A program made the position numbers and the translations under genes. From assembly GCF_018437505.1 (NCBI RefSeq), contig NZ_CP072467.1, positions 3,620,010 through 3,684,009 on the forward strand: a stretch of 64,000 nt of DNA. Reading direction: 5' to 3'. The notes under the pieces are model-generated. The model did not search any database, was not told the origin of the DNA, and was given only the letters and a program-made list of their open reading frames with translations. This DNA comes from Spiractinospora alimapuensis (GTDB taxonomy: Bacteria; Actinomycetota; Actinomycetes; Streptosporangiales; Streptosporangiaceae). Shown here piece after piece: positions 19,064 to 28,220 of the stretch. Every line of letters starts with the position of its first letter. Position 1 is the stretch's first letter.

Positions 19064-19600
19064 GTGCCGGACGAGGCAGTGAACAACGAGTTCTGGAAGG
19101 ACCTGAAGCCGCTCGAGAACTCGCAGAAGCCCGACGCCCTGCCGGAGGTGTACCTGTCGCAGGTCGCCACGGACGACGATCGGTACTACGTGCCGTTCAC
19201 CGACACGGTGGGTTCGCGGCCGTTGTGGATCAACGTGCAGGACAACTCCTGGGCGGACATCCTGCGGGCGAAGAGCGCCGGGCTGGTGAACCGGCACTAC
19301 CACCCGCACCAGGTGTTCGCCTACACGATCTCCGGCAAGTGGGGGTACCTGGAGCGCCCGTGGACGGCCCGTGCGGGTGACTTCGTGTACGAGGCGCCGG
19401 GGGAGGGCCACACCCTGGTGGCCTACGAGAGCGACGAACCCATGAAGGCCATGTTCATCGTCCGCGGCCCCCTGCTCTGGCTGGACGAGAACGGTGAGCC
19501 GGACGGCATGTTCGACGTGCACGACTACATCGCCATGTGCCGCGAGCACTACGAGAAGGTCGGCCTCGGAGCCGACTACGTCAACTCGCTGTTCCGCTAG
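19064..19600 (+). CDS. Cupin of the 2,4'-dihydroxyacetophenone dioxygenase family
   Basis: A 178-aa cupin-fold protein. The first cupin motif is NRHYHPHQVFAYTISGKWGY and the second lies around APGEGHTLVAY, giving histidines for a non-haem iron. Family members cleave carbon-carbon bonds of hydroxyketones such as 2,4'-dihydroxyacetophenone; the true substrate here is unknown. GTG 19064 is preceded by GGGAGGA. A terminator hairpin follows and then an AraC-type regulator reads in the same direction, which may control this gene. Confidence 0.85.
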   Translation: MPDEAVNNEFWKDLKPLENSQKPDALPEVYLSQVATDDDRYYVPFTDTVGSRPLWINVQDNSWADILRAKSAGLVNRHYHPHQVFAYTISGKWGYLERPWTARAGDFVYEAPGEGHTLVAYESDEPMKAMFIVRGPLLWLDENGEPDGMFDVHDYIAMCREHYEKVGLGADYVNSLFR

Positions 19601-19647
19601 CGGAACAGCGCCCCGGCGGCCGCGGACGCGGATCGGGCCGGGGCCGA

Positions 19648-19683
19648 CCCCGTTCCTCGGGTCCCCCTTGCCGAGGAACGGGG
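19648..19683 (+). terminator. Terminator hairpin after the cupin gene
   Basis: A perfect 13-bp stem CCCCGTTCCTCGG / CCGAGGAACGGGG with a ten-base loop, 48 bases past the stop. It separates the cupin gene from the AraC regulator. Confidence 0.75.
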
Positions 19684-19770
19684 CCCGAACCACGGGACGG
19701 GTACGCTGGTGGCTCCGGCGCTGGCAGCCGGCGTCGACCGACCGCGTACCACGTCGTGTGGAGGTGGGCC

Positions 19771-20721
19771 GTGCACACCGTCCGCGTGATCGCGCAGGGA
19801 TCGACCAGGTTCGTGGACCCGGCGGATCGGGTCGACTTCTGGGAGGAGCACAACCGCCGGCATCTCGTGGGGTTGACCTGCACCTCCTACGACGCCGAGG
19901 GGCTGTGGGCCGCTGGCGTGAACTACGAGCTGGGCGACCTCCGGCTGGCCGACATCTCCGGTGGCGCCCACGTCATCGAACGCACGCCGGAGCTCTGCCG
20001 CACCGAACCCAAGGACGCCGTGTTCGCCAGTCTCCTGGTGGACGGCACCGGGTTCTTCTACCACGGTGACGGCTACCTGACCCTCGCGCCCGGGGATCTC
20101 GTCCTCTACGACACCCGCCGTCCCTACCTCTTCGGGTTCACCGGACCGATGCGGCAGTTGCTCCTGGACATCCCCCGGTCGGTCTTCACCGACCGCTACG
20201 AGGTCGCCCGGGGGAGCTTCCCTCTCCTCATGGGCAAGGACCCCGACGAGCGGGCGCTGCTGCGGTCCGAACTGGCCGCGCTGATGCGGATGACCGTGAC
20301 CCGGCAGGTGGAGGATCCGCAGCGGCTCCAGGACCGCACGTTGGACGTGCTGGGCGGCCTCGCCACCGGGATGGACGCGGTGAGCGCGAGCAGTCACCTG
20401 CGGCTCGCCGGGGCGAAGGCCTACGTGGATCGCCACCTGGGGAGTCCGGCCCTGTCGGTGGACCGGGTCGCGGCGGTGGCGGGGGTGTCCGTACGGCACC
20501 TCGCCCGTCTCTTCGAGCCGGAGGGCACGACGCCGGCTCGCTACATCGCCGAGCGCCGCCTGCGGCGGGCTCGGGAACAGTTGCGCGACCCCGCGCACTC
20601 GGCGCTGACCATCGCGGACGTGGCGCACCGCTGGGGCTTCGCGAGTCACGCGCACTTCACCCGTGCGTTCCGGCGCGCCTTCGGCGAGGCGCCACGGGAC
20701 GTTCGGCCAGAGCGTCCCTGA
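19771..20721 (+). CDS. AraC-family transcriptional regulator
   Basis: A 316-aa regulator with an N-terminal AraC_binding_2-like sensor (DFWEEHNRRHLVGLTCTSY through LAPGDLVLYDTRRPYLFGF). The C-terminal double HTH comprises LSVDRVAAVAGVSVRHLARLF and LTIADVAHRWGFASHAHFTR. The GTG at 19771 has GGAGGTG upstream and leads straight into the sensor domain; a longer in-frame extension overlaps the cupin gene and lacks support. Likely target: the cupin gene or itself. Confidence 0.87.
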   Translation: MHTVRVIAQGSTRFVDPADRVDFWEEHNRRHLVGLTCTSYDAEGLWAAGVNYELGDLRLADISGGAHVIERTPELCRTEPKDAVFASLLVDGTGFFYHGDGYLTLAPGDLVLYDTRRPYLFGFTGPMRQLLLDIPRSVFTDRYEVARGSFPLLMGKDPDERALLRSELAALMRMTVTRQVEDPQRLQDRTLDVLGGLATGMDAVSASSHLRLAGAKAYVDRHLGSPALSVDRVAAVAGVSVRHLARLFEPEGTTPARYIAERRLRRAREQLRDPAHSALTIADVAHRWGFASHAHFTRAFRRAFGEAPRDVRPERP

Positions 20722-20848
20722 CGCCGGGCCCGACCGAAAGCGACCGTTCCCCCGCCAACACGCTAGGTTGGCAGGTCATGTAACTGATTATGATGGATCC
20801 ACTACTTACAGTGAGAATCGCATGGCGTCGCAGCGGGGTAGGAACCGA

Positions 20849-22978
20849 ATGAAGGTCGTCTTCTTTCACCACAACGTCTTCGGGATCGGTGGCACGGTCC
20901 GAACGATCTTCACCCAGGCGGAAGCGCTCTCGTCACGCCACGACGTGGAGATAGTGTCCGTGCTGCGCAGCAGGGAGAAGCCCCTCCTACCGCTCAGCCC
21001 GACCGTGCGGCTGACCAGCTTCGTCGACATCCGCCACCCACTGCCGGACGAGGAGGGCGAGGACGGACGGCGGATCTACGAGAACGATCCCCGGTCCGGG
21101 CGCCCCTCGGCGTACTTCCCGGCGCGGGACGGGCGGTCGCACTTCTTCAGCGAGCTCGTGGACGACAGGATGGCGGAGTTCCTGCGGTCGACCGACGCCG
21201 ACGTGATCATCAGCGTCCGGGCCGGTCTGAACATCATGCTCACCGAGATGGCGCCCGACCACATCCCGGTGGTCGCGCAGGCGCACGTCCCCTTCTCCTC
21301 CTACTCCCGTGAGTACCGCGACGTGCTCGTGCGGGAGTACCCGCGCCTGCACGGCATCGTCACCGTGACGGAGGCGGACGCCCAGAGTTACCGGGACAGC
21401 GTCGACGTCGGGGAGATGCCGGTGCTGGCCATCCCGAATCCCTGCCCCGCCCCGACGTTCGTCGCCAACCGGGAGGACGCCAAAACGATCGTCGCCGCCG
21501 GTCGGCTGGTCGCGATGAAGCGGTTCGACCTCCTCATCGACGCCTTCGCCCAGGTGCGATCGGAGTTCCCCGACTGGGAGCTGCGCATCTACGGCGGGGG
21601 CGAGGAGATGGAGGCGCTGCGCCGCCACATTCGCACGCGCAAGCTCTGCGACAGCGTCGTCCTGCCGGGCAGCCACCGACGACTGGAGGAGGCCTGGGCG
21701 CTGGGCTCGATGTCCGCCATGAGCTCCCGCTACGAGTCGTTCGGGTTGACGCTGGTGGAGGCGATGCGCTCCGGGCTTCCCGTCGTGAGCACCGACTGCC
21801 CCGTCGGCCCCGGCGAGATCATCAGCGACGGTGAGGACGGCCTGCTGGTCCGCAACGGTGACGTCGGCGCCCTGGCGCAGGGGCTGCGCACCCTCATGGG
21901 TGACGACGACCTACGACGCCGGATGTCGGAGGCCGCGATCCGCAACTCCGCCCGGTTCGACCCCGGCGTGATCGCCGCCCGCCACGAGGAACTGCTCTCC
22001 GAACTGACCGGGATCAGCGTGCCGACCAACCCACTGCCGGCCCTGTCCGGAGCGCGGGCGGAGCGGCCCACGTGCACGGCGGTCGCCCAACCGTCGGGCG
22101 ACGTCGAGCTCTCCTTCGCCAAGCCCCCGGAGGCGGTGGTGCTCCGCGGGCCGAAGCCGCGAGGCGGTGAGCCGAGAGTGGAGCGACTCACCCCCACCGG
22201 GGACGGCCGTGTCCGGGTGACGGCCGAGGAGACCCCCGTAACCGGACGCTGGGCCGTGTACCGCGTCGACGGTGGGGTGGAGAGCACCGTCCAGGAGGTG
22301 AGCATCGACGCCCGGGCCCACTCGTCCAACGCCAGCGCCGCGGGACTGAGCGTCGCCGTCCCGGTGCGCGGGTCCGCCAACGAACTGTCCCTCTCCGTCC
22401 GGCGTTTCCCTCAGTGGGCCGAGGTGCGTCAGATCGACGTCGGGGCCGCGACGTGCACGATCGACGCCGTCGTGCACGGGAGCACCGACGCCGACCCACA
22501 CGCCCGCCTGCGGGTGATGATGCGGCGGGACAAGTCCGTAATTCGGGAGTTCGACGCCCCGGTGGAGAGCGACGGATCCGTCCGTGCCGTGATGCCGCTG
22601 CGGTCCGTCGTCTCCCCACGCAGGGAGAGCGAGGATTTCTGGGAGCTGCGTCTCCGCCTCTCCTCCGGTGAGACCATGCGGCTGGGTCGCTCACTGGTCG
22701 GGATCGGTGAACATAAACGTGTCATCCGATACCCCGCACGGGTTGTGTCCACATCGTCGCGCTCCGCGGCCCGTGTCTGGCCCTACTACACCGCCGATCT
22801 GAGCACCCTCGCGGTTCAGGTCGACGAGGCGCCGGCCGATCCGGATCCGCTCATGGGGCGTGCCCTGCGGTTTCGTGCCGCACTCCCGCGCGGGCTACGA
22901 CGGGTCGGGGCGCGCCTTCTCCCCGCCTCGGTGAAACGGCGCCTGCGCGAGGCGTACAAACGGGACCTTGCGGACTGA
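20849..22978 (+). CDS. Family 4-type glycosyltransferase with long C-terminal extension
   Basis: A 709-aa protein. Residues 1-390 form a GT-B glycosyltransferase: MKVVFFHHNVFGIGGTVRT, the donor-domain VAAGRLVAMKRFDLLIDAF and RYESFGLTLVEAMRSGLPVV. Such enzymes use nucleotide sugars to build wall polysaccharides or teichoic-acid-like polymers. Residues about 410-640 look beta-rich and are not part of the usual fold, similar in layout to teichoic-acid glycosyltransferase extensions. A basic tail (RRVGARLLPASVKRRLREAYKR) could touch the membrane. ATG 20849 has GGTAGGA upstream; ATG 20822 is an alternative. Confidence 0.86.
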   Translation: MKVVFFHHNVFGIGGTVRTIFTQAEALSSRHDVEIVSVLRSREKPLLPLSPTVRLTSFVDIRHPLPDEEGEDGRRIYENDPRSGRPSAYFPARDGRSHFFSELVDDRMAEFLRSTDADVIISVRAGLNIMLTEMAPDHIPVVAQAHVPFSSYSREYRDVLVREYPRLHGIVTVTEADAQSYRDSVDVGEMPVLAIPNPCPAPTFVANREDAKTIVAAGRLVAMKRFDLLIDAFAQVRSEFPDWELRIYGGGEEMEALRRHIRTRKLCDSVVLPGSHRRLEEAWALGSMSAMSSRYESFGLTLVEAMRSGLPVVSTDCPVGPGEIISDGEDGLLVRNGDVGALAQGLRTLMGDDDLRRRMSEAAIRNSARFDPGVIAARHEELLSELTGISVPTNPLPALSGARAERPTCTAVAQPSGDVELSFAKPPEAVVLRGPKPRGGEPRVERLTPTGDGRVRVTAEETPVTGRWAVYRVDGGVESTVQEVSIDARAHSSNASAAGLSVAVPVRGSANELSLSVRRFPQWAEVRQIDVGAATCTIDAVVHGSTDADPHARLRVMMRRDKSVIREFDAPVESDGSVRAVMPLRSVVSPRRESEDFWELRLRLSSGETMRLGRSLVGIGEHKRVIRYPARVVSTSSRSAARVWPYYTADLSTLAVQVDEAPADPDPLMGRALRFRAALPRGLRRVGARLLPASVKRRLREAYKRDLAD

Positions 22979-23079
22979 TTATGTGAGGTGCCGCAAGACT
23001 CGCCTAGTCGAGGAGACGGGGAAAATCACCCGCGGGCGCCTATCCTGGGAGGAGACTGCACTCCCCAGGCGGTGACGCA

Positions 23080-24474
23080 ATGCCCGACGCTCCCGCGACG
23101 TCCCGGTCGACAAGCGGCGGCCACGAGACCCTTGATCGTGGGATCACTCTCATCGACGCGGGTCTCCTCAACGAGGCGGTGCACGCGCTGGAGAGCGCCG
23201 TCGCGACCTTCGTCGCGGCCGCCGACCCCACCGGAGAGGCCGCGGCACGCACCAACCTCGGCACGGCACTGCGCCTCAACGAGCGGGTCGCCGACGCCAT
23301 CTCCGAACACGAACGCGCCTGCCAGCTCTTCCAACGTGAGGGAGACCGGCTCGGTGAGGCGCAGGCGTGGGGGAACCTGGGCAGCGCGCTCGCCGAGGCG
23401 GAGCGGTTCCCCGAGGCCGTCTCCGCCCTGGAGGCGGCCGTCACCGCGTTCGAGGAGATGGGCGACCGCGAGGGCGAGGTCTCCGCGCGCACCAATCTGG
23501 GGACCGCGCTGTTGATGGCGGGGCGGCTGGAGGACGCGGTCGCGGTCCGCGAGCACACGATGGAGTCCGCCGGGGGCCTCGACCGGCACGCGCAGCGCCT
23601 GGCCCTCTCCCGGTTGGCCGCAGCACTCGCCGCCGCCGGACGGTTCGCCGACGCCGCGGCGCGATATGACCGTCTCGCCGGCCTGTGCGCCACGGAAGGC
23701 GACGTCCCAGGCGAGGTGGACGCGTTGGAGCGGCGCGTGCGGGCCCTGGCCCGCGCGGGCGACCGTGCGGAGGTCATCCCGGTGTACCGGCGCCTCGTGG
23801 AGCTGGCGGAGCAGGCCGGAGACCAACGGCGTCAGGGCCGGATCTCGGGGATCCTCGGTGTGGCGCTGTGTCGACAGGGCGACTTCGCGGCCGCGGTCGG
23901 GTACCTGGAGGTGGCCGACCGGACCAAGGAGTCGGCGTCCCGCAAGGAACAGCTCGAACGCCGCCACTACCTGGGTGTGGCGCTGCTGGAGGTCGGACGC
24001 CCCGAGGACGCCGCCGCCGTGTTGGAGCGCGTGGTCCAGAGCTGCCGCCCGGAGTCCGACGGCGGCTTCGCGGGGGAGGCCCACAACAACCTCGGCGCCG
24101 CGCTGCACGAGCTGGAGCGCTTCGCCGAGGCCGCCCCACACTACGAGCACGCCCACGGGTACTTCGCCGCCGCCGGTAACACCTACAAGCAGGGGCTCGC
24201 CTCACACAACCTCAGCGACGTCCTGATCGAGACGCGCCAGTACGTGGCCGCCATCGCCGCCGCGGAGGAGGCCGAGCGTTCGTTCGCCGCCACCGGCCAA
24301 CACGGCCTCGAGGGGGAGGCCCTGTTGCGGCACGGCGAGGCCCGCCTGCTCACGGGCCAGCGGCAGACCGGTATTCAGGTGTTGCGCCGTGCCCAGGAGA
24401 TCCTTCGGACGCACGGGGACGAGGAGGCCCGTGTCGCCGCACGCGAGCTCCTCGCCCAGGCGGAGGGGACGTGA
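23080..24474 (+). CDS. Tetratricopeptide repeat protein
   Basis: A 464-aa protein made almost wholly of TPR-like helix pairs. Repeats such as EAAARTNLGTALRLNERVAD, EAQAWGNLGSALAEAERFPE and EVSARTNLGTALLMAGRLED recur about every 40 residues. No catalytic or DNA-binding domain and no signal peptide are seen, so it is probably a cytosolic scaffold. It follows the glycosyltransferase by about 100 bases and converges on pyrE with 11 bases between stops. Confidence 0.85.
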   Translation: MPDAPATSRSTSGGHETLDRGITLIDAGLLNEAVHALESAVATFVAAADPTGEAAARTNLGTALRLNERVADAISEHERACQLFQREGDRLGEAQAWGNLGSALAEAERFPEAVSALEAAVTAFEEMGDREGEVSARTNLGTALLMAGRLEDAVAVREHTMESAGGLDRHAQRLALSRLAAALAAAGRFADAAARYDRLAGLCATEGDVPGEVDALERRVRALARAGDRAEVIPVYRRLVELAEQAGDQRRQGRISGILGVALCRQGDFAAAVGYLEVADRTKESASRKEQLERRHYLGVALLEVGRPEDAAAVLERVVQSCRPESDGGFAGEAHNNLGAALHELERFAEAAPHYEHAHGYFAAAGNTYKQGLASHNLSDVLIETRQYVAAIAAAEEAERSFAATGQHGLEGEALLRHGEARLLTGQRQTGIQVLRRAQEILRTHGDEEARVAARELLAQAEGT

Positions 24475-24485
24475 CGCGGCTCCGG

Positions 24486-25019
24486 TCAGATAGCGAGCTC
24501 GGTGTGGTCGTAGAGCGCCCGGTAGGCAAGCCCCTCGGCTTCGACGTGCGGCCGGGCACCACGATCGACGAGGACCGCCACCGCGACCACCTCAGCGCCC
24601 GCCGCACGTAGCGCCTCCACCGCGGTGAGCGCGGATCCCCCGGTGGTGGAGGTGTCCTCCACCACCAACACCCGCCGTCCGGCGACGTCCGGCCCCTCGA
24701 TCCGGCGCTGCAGCCCATGGACCTTCTCCGCCTTGCGCACCACGAAGGCGTCCAGCGACCCTCCCTCGGCCGCCGCCGCGTGCAGCATGGCCGTCGCGAC
24801 CGGGTCCGCGCCGAGCGTCAGACCGCCAACGGCGTCGAACTCCAGATCCCGGGTCGCCGCCAGCATTTCCCGCCCCACGAGGGGAGCACTCACGCCACTC
24901 AGCGTCACCCGACGCAGATCGATGTAGTAGTCGGCCTCCTTGCCGGACGACAGGGTGACCCGACCGTGGACCACGGCCTTCTCGTTGATGTGCCCCAGCA
25001 GGGCCGCACGCTCGCTCAT
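24486..25019 (-). CDS. pyrE: Orotate phosphoribosyltransferase
   Basis: A 177-aa enzyme that joins orotate to PRPP to make OMP in pyrimidine synthesis. It shows LSSGKEADYYIDLRRVTL, GGLTLGADPVATAM and the PRPP loop VLVVEDTSTTGGSAL. The ATG at 25019 begins the conserved first helix (MSERAALLGHINEKAVVHG). The longer frame upstream runs into the divergent cutA. It is away from other pyr genes. Confidence 0.94.
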   Translation of the reverse strand: MSERAALLGHINEKAVVHGRVTLSSGKEADYYIDLRRVTLSGVSAPLVGREMLAATRDLEFDAVGGLTLGADPVATAMLHAAAAEGGSLDAFVVRKAEKVHGLQRRIEGPDVAGRRVLVVEDTSTTGGSALTAVEALRAAGAEVVAVAVLVDRGARPHVEAEGLAYRALYDHTELAI

Positions 25020-25067
25020 AGGATTCGAGGTTAGACCAGCCCAGATGAGCAGCGGCAAGGAGTGCCG

Positions 25068-25397
25068 ATGACCGACGCCACCCCCGGAACGGTCCGGGTG
25101 GAGACAACGACCGACACCCAGTCCGAGGCCGAACGCCTGGCGGCTTCCCTGGTTGAGGCGAACCTGGCCGCCTGCGTCCAGGTCACGGGGCCGATCACCA
25201 GCTTCTACCGCTGGGAGGGCCACGTCCACAACGACCCCGAGTGGCTCCTCGTGGTCAAGACAGCCACCGACCGGTTGGACGCCGTGGTCGCCCACCTCCG
25301 CCAGCACCACTCCTACGAAGTCCCCGAAGTCGTCGCGGTCCCGGTTATCGGGGGAAATCCGGACTACCTGACCTGGGTCACCACCGAAACCCGATAA
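25068..25397 (+). CDS. cutA: Divalent-cation tolerance protein CutA
   Basis: A 109-aa trimeric CutA-fold protein, usually linked to copper tolerance, though its biochemical role is uncertain. Conserved marks: TTDTQSEAERLAASLVEANL, CVQVTGPITSFYRWEG and YEVPEVVAVPVIGGNPDYL. AAGGAG five bases upstream picks the ATG at 25068 over the GTG six bases earlier. Its stop codon lies inside the first copy of the repeat described next. Confidence 0.92.
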   Translation: MTDATPGTVRVETTTDTQSEAERLAASLVEANLAACVQVTGPITSFYRWEGHVHNDPEWLLVVKTATDRLDAVVAHLRQHHSYEVPEVVAVPVIGGNPDYLTWVTTETR

Positions 25398-25741
25398 GGT
25401 CGCGCTGCGCGTGGTGGTCTTCTGTGGCGGCGGTGTCCTCCCCACGACACGAAGGTCGCGCTGCGCGCGGCGGTCTTCTTGATTGGCGGCGTCTGTCTCC
25501 ATCTGGCTGGCCGCCACGGCCGAACCTCCCGGGGTGTGCCTTTCACGGAGGCCAGTTCCCCGTGTAGGTCACGCCGTGTCCGGTTGCCCCTGGATGACAT
25601 GCTCCGCATGGCAGGGGGCTTGGCGTGGGGGGCTGCCGAGGTGCAGCGCTGGCCGCCGTGGTTGGGGCCGCGTTTGGCCGCCGCCACGGATCCTCCCCAC
25701 TACGCACAAAGGTCGCGCTGCGCGCGGCGGTCTTCCTGATT
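25396..25741. repeat. Three copies of a roughly 28-bp intergenic repeat
   Basis: Near-identical copies of AAGGTCGCGCTGCGCG followed by (C/T)GG(C/T)GGTCTTC begin at 25396, 25452 and 25709. The latter two also share a following TGATTG(G/T)CGGC. The first overlaps the cutA stop. Inverted relatives of the same end sequence occur at about 50650-50670 and 52012-52032 in the larger elements described there. Confidence 0.75.
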
Positions 25742-26003
25742 GTCGGCATCCGGCGGCGCGGGGTTGCCCGCCGTGGCCGGCATCAACGGGTCCACGCAGA
25801 GAACGGCGCCTTCGGCGGGTGGCCGCGGCACCCAATGACACGCTCCGCGGGGCGTGTTTTCCCGTTCCTTGGCCCGGTTGGCCGCGTGAACGCGGCCTTC
25901 GCACGGGCTGGTCGAGACTAGGGGGCGCCATGCCGCTCACTATGAACATGGCGCGGTGGCCGGGGGGAGCTCAGTTTCGTCCACAGTCTGTGGATGAACG
26001 CGC
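25742..26003. other. Remainder of the repeat-rich gap after cutA
   Basis: No supported gene. It contains TGACACGCTCCGCGGGGCGTG near 25836, resembling the left-end motif of the inverted-repeat elements at 50.5 and 51.9 kb; a similar TGACATGCTCCGCATGG lies near 25595. The gap therefore looks like decayed repeat copies. Confidence 0.5.
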
Positions 26004-26576
26004 CTAGGTGTCGGTGATGAGGCGGTCGAGGTCGTCTTCTGGTAGGCCGAGGTCGACTCCGACCCGATAGCGGGTGCGGAGCAGGCTCTGTAACAGGTTG
26101 TGGATGAAGGGCGACACGTTCTGGCTCTGGAAGCGGGTGTAGCCCGTGGTTCCCCAGTCGCGGGCCATGGCGAGGTGGCCGTGGGCGTAGAGGGACTCCA
26201 CCACCGCGATGTGGGTGGGGAGATTGCGGGGCCCCTCAGCGTCGAGGACGGTGAGGAGGCGGCGGGCCTCGTGGGTGTGGCCGAGGTGGAAGAGGGGACC
26301 GATCTGGAGGGCGCGAGGGTCCAGGATGGCCTCACGCCCGTCGGCGGCCGCGGTCCGGTACGTGGCCAGTGCCCGCTCGTGCTCCTCGGCGAGTTCCCAC
26401 TGTTCACCGGACCGGACCAGGAGCTCCACCCGGGGCACCTCGCTGGCCGGGCCGACCTGTTCCGCGAGGAACGCGAGGTGCTCCGCGGCGGTGGCGTGTT
26501 CGCCGGACTGCAGCGCCCACACCTCCCAGGTGTCGAGATCGGACACACTGATGCGAACGGCCGCGTCATCGCTCAC
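26004..26576 (-). CDS. Hypothetical helical-repeat protein, 190 aa
   Basis: A mainly alpha-helical protein that resembles short tetratricopeptide arrays (EVWALQSGEHATAAEHLAFL, EEHERALATYRTAAADGRE, THEARRLLTVLDAEG). The GTG at 26576 has GGAGG six bases upstream. It directly follows the NYN-protein reading frame on the same strand, 14 bases from its stop, so the two probably form one transcript. No enzymatic motif is seen. Confidence 0.72.
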   Translation of the reverse strand: MSDDAAVRISVSDLDTWEVWALQSGEHATAAEHLAFLAEQVGPASEVPRVELLVRSGEQWELAEEHERALATYRTAAADGREAILDPRALQIGPLFHLGHTHEARRLLTVLDAEGPRNLPTHIAVVESLYAHGHLAMARDWGTTGYTRFQSQNVSPFIHNLLQSLLRTRYRVGVDLGLPEDDLDRLITDT

Positions 26577-26590
26577 TGTGACCTCCACCC

Positions 26591-27073
26591 CTACTGGCGG
26601 GCGCGCTCCAGTGCCTGCCAGAAGCCGTCCCGCAGTGCTTCACGGACTTCGTCGCGGAGCAGGTGGTCCACGGGTAACGCGGACCCCTGCAACATTCGGG
26701 CCTCCAGGTCCGACGGCATCGCCGGTCGACGCGCGAGGACCGCCTCGATCCACAACGCCGGTGCGCCCTTGATCGCGGACGCGAAATCGCTTCCCTCCTG
26801 GCGGGCCACCTCCACAGCGTCGGCCGGCGACGGACCGGACGCGTTGTCCGCGATGTAGCCGATCTGTGGGGTGGGGTTGGTCGCGGGGCCGTGGCGGGGC
26901 CACGGCTGGGGTTCGGGGCCAGTAGCGGACGGGTTCGTCGGTGACGACTCCGCCTCGGCGTAACCGTGATCGGCGTGGCTACTGACCCCACCCGTAGGGT
27001 TTGGGCTGTGCCCACCCCCCCGAGCGCGGATCGTGGTTGGGCCGGAACTGTTGCTCCGGACCCGGCGGTCCAT
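26591..27073 (-). pseudogene. C-terminal part of the NYN-domain protein in a shifted frame
   Basis: This frame encodes a coherent protein end (IGYIADNASGPSPADAVEVA, then LEARMLQGSALPVDHLLRDE, then VREALRDGFWQALERARQ). Such an end fits a C-terminal domain of an NYN protein. It is offset by one base from the NYN frame, which stops at 26979. Moving from one frame to the other needs one base skipped, as if one base had been gained. The G7 tract on the minus strand (plus-strand C7 at 27015-27021) is a likely spot. It may be a sequencing error, a real frameshift or a separate short gene. Confidence 0.6.
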
Positions 27074-28220
27074 GCGTCGGTGGCGGGCCTTCCGGCGGCG
27101 TCGGTGTCGCCTGCGGGTGGTGCGCGTGACTGGGCTGGCCCCCGGTGGGTGGGTAGGCCTGTGGGGAGAGCCGCACCGTCTGCTGATCCGGGGCCTGGGG
27201 CGCCGCGTGACTGGGGTTCGCCCCGGTGGCCGGGTTCATCGGGTACGCCGGGCTCGCGCCGGTCGGATAGCTGGCGGCGTGGGAGGGCTGCGCCCCCGTG
27301 TGGCCACCTGGTGCCGGCGGGCCCCCGGGCTGCCCCGCCGCGGGCTGTGCGCCCGTGGGGAAGGCGAGCCCCATCGCGTCGTTGGACACGTGCTCCATCG
27401 GGGGCTGAGTCTGGTGCGGAGCCAGGTGGTCGCCAGTGCGCCGTTGGGCGATGCTCTGCTGCATGGCGCGCAGTTGCTCCATTGCGTTGCCCTCGGCGGA
27501 GGGGTGACCCTCGGCCGCGCCGAAGACGGCGCCGCCTCCGGTCCGCACCGGCTTCATCCGGGACTCGCCCGGGTGGACCGAGACGGGGTGGCGGTTGACG
27601 TCGGTGTCGGAAGTGCGGGCGTGGCCGTTGGTGAGCGGCGCCGGGCCGAGCGAGACGCCCTCGGTCGCGGACTCCGGTGCCCCGCTGATGAGGTTCACGT
27701 GCGGCCGCAGGTGCGTCGCGCCGACCTCGATCAGGTCGTCGCACTCACGCCGCAGCTCCCGCGCGAACGTTGACTCGTCGGCCCCCATCTCCACCTGCAC
27801 CACGGAGACGCGGACTCCGAGGTCCTGGACGTCGGCGACGACGGGCACCATGTCCTCGTCCCCGCTGACCAGTACGGCCTCGCAGAGCACACCCGAACGG
27901 GCGAGGGTGGTGATGTCCCGTTGAACGTAGCTCTCGACGCCTTCTCTGCGGCCGGGGCGGATACGGGCCGCTCGAACCTTCACTCCGGGGATGTCGGCTA
28001 TGGTGTCCTGCTCCGTGTTGCGGCGGCCCTCGACCGTCGCCTCGTACCAGTAGCAGCGCAGCAGCGGCAGCCCGGTACGGTCGTGCGCGATCTCGTTAAG
28101 GAGCCGCACGAGTCCTGGGTAGTCCCAGGAAACGGAGTCACGGTTGCGAGTTCCGTGCACGGCCATCGCACCGTCGGCCAGGAGATAACCGGCGTCCACG
28201 AACAGCGCGCAGCGATCCAC
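26979..28220 (-). CDS. NYN-domain (PIN-like RNase fold) protein, apparently frameshifted at its 3' end
   Basis: 413 aa in this frame. Residues 1-190 form an NYN domain: LFVDAGYLLADGAMAVHG gives the first metal Asp, CYWYEATVEG follows, and ESYVQRDITTL and VLVSGDEDMVPVVADVQ give the later acidic residues. NYN proteins are usually metal-dependent RNases. Residues 200-413 are Pro/Gly/His/Gln-rich and probably disordered. GTG 28220 starts right before the domain. The frame stops at 26979 while coding continues one frame over to 26591, so the intact protein was probably about 540 residues. The TPR-like gene follows. Confidence 0.78.
   Translation of the reverse strand: MDRCALFVDAGYLLADGAMAVHGTRNRDSVSWDYPGLVRLLNEIAHDRTGLPLLRCYWYEATVEGRRNTEQDTIADIPGVKVRAARIRPGRREGVESYVQRDITTLARSGVLCEAVLVSGDEDMVPVVADVQDLGVRVSVVQVEMGADESTFARELRRECDDLIEVGATHLRPHVNLISGAPESATEGVSLGPAPLTNGHARTSDTDVNRHPVSVHPGESRMKPVRTGGGAVFGAAEGHPSAEGNAMEQLRAMQQSIAQRRTGDHLAPHQTQPPMEHVSNDAMGLAFPTGAQPAAGQPGGPPAPGGHTGAQPSHAASYPTGASPAYPMNPATGANPSHAAPQAPDQQTVRLSPQAYPPTGGQPSHAHHPQATPTPPEGPPPTHGPPGPEQQFRPNHDPRSGGWAQPKPYGWGQ

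Noticed and set aside
25396-25741. A CRISPR array
   Set aside because: Repeats are only three, unevenly spaced (about 56 and 257 bases), and there are no cas genes.
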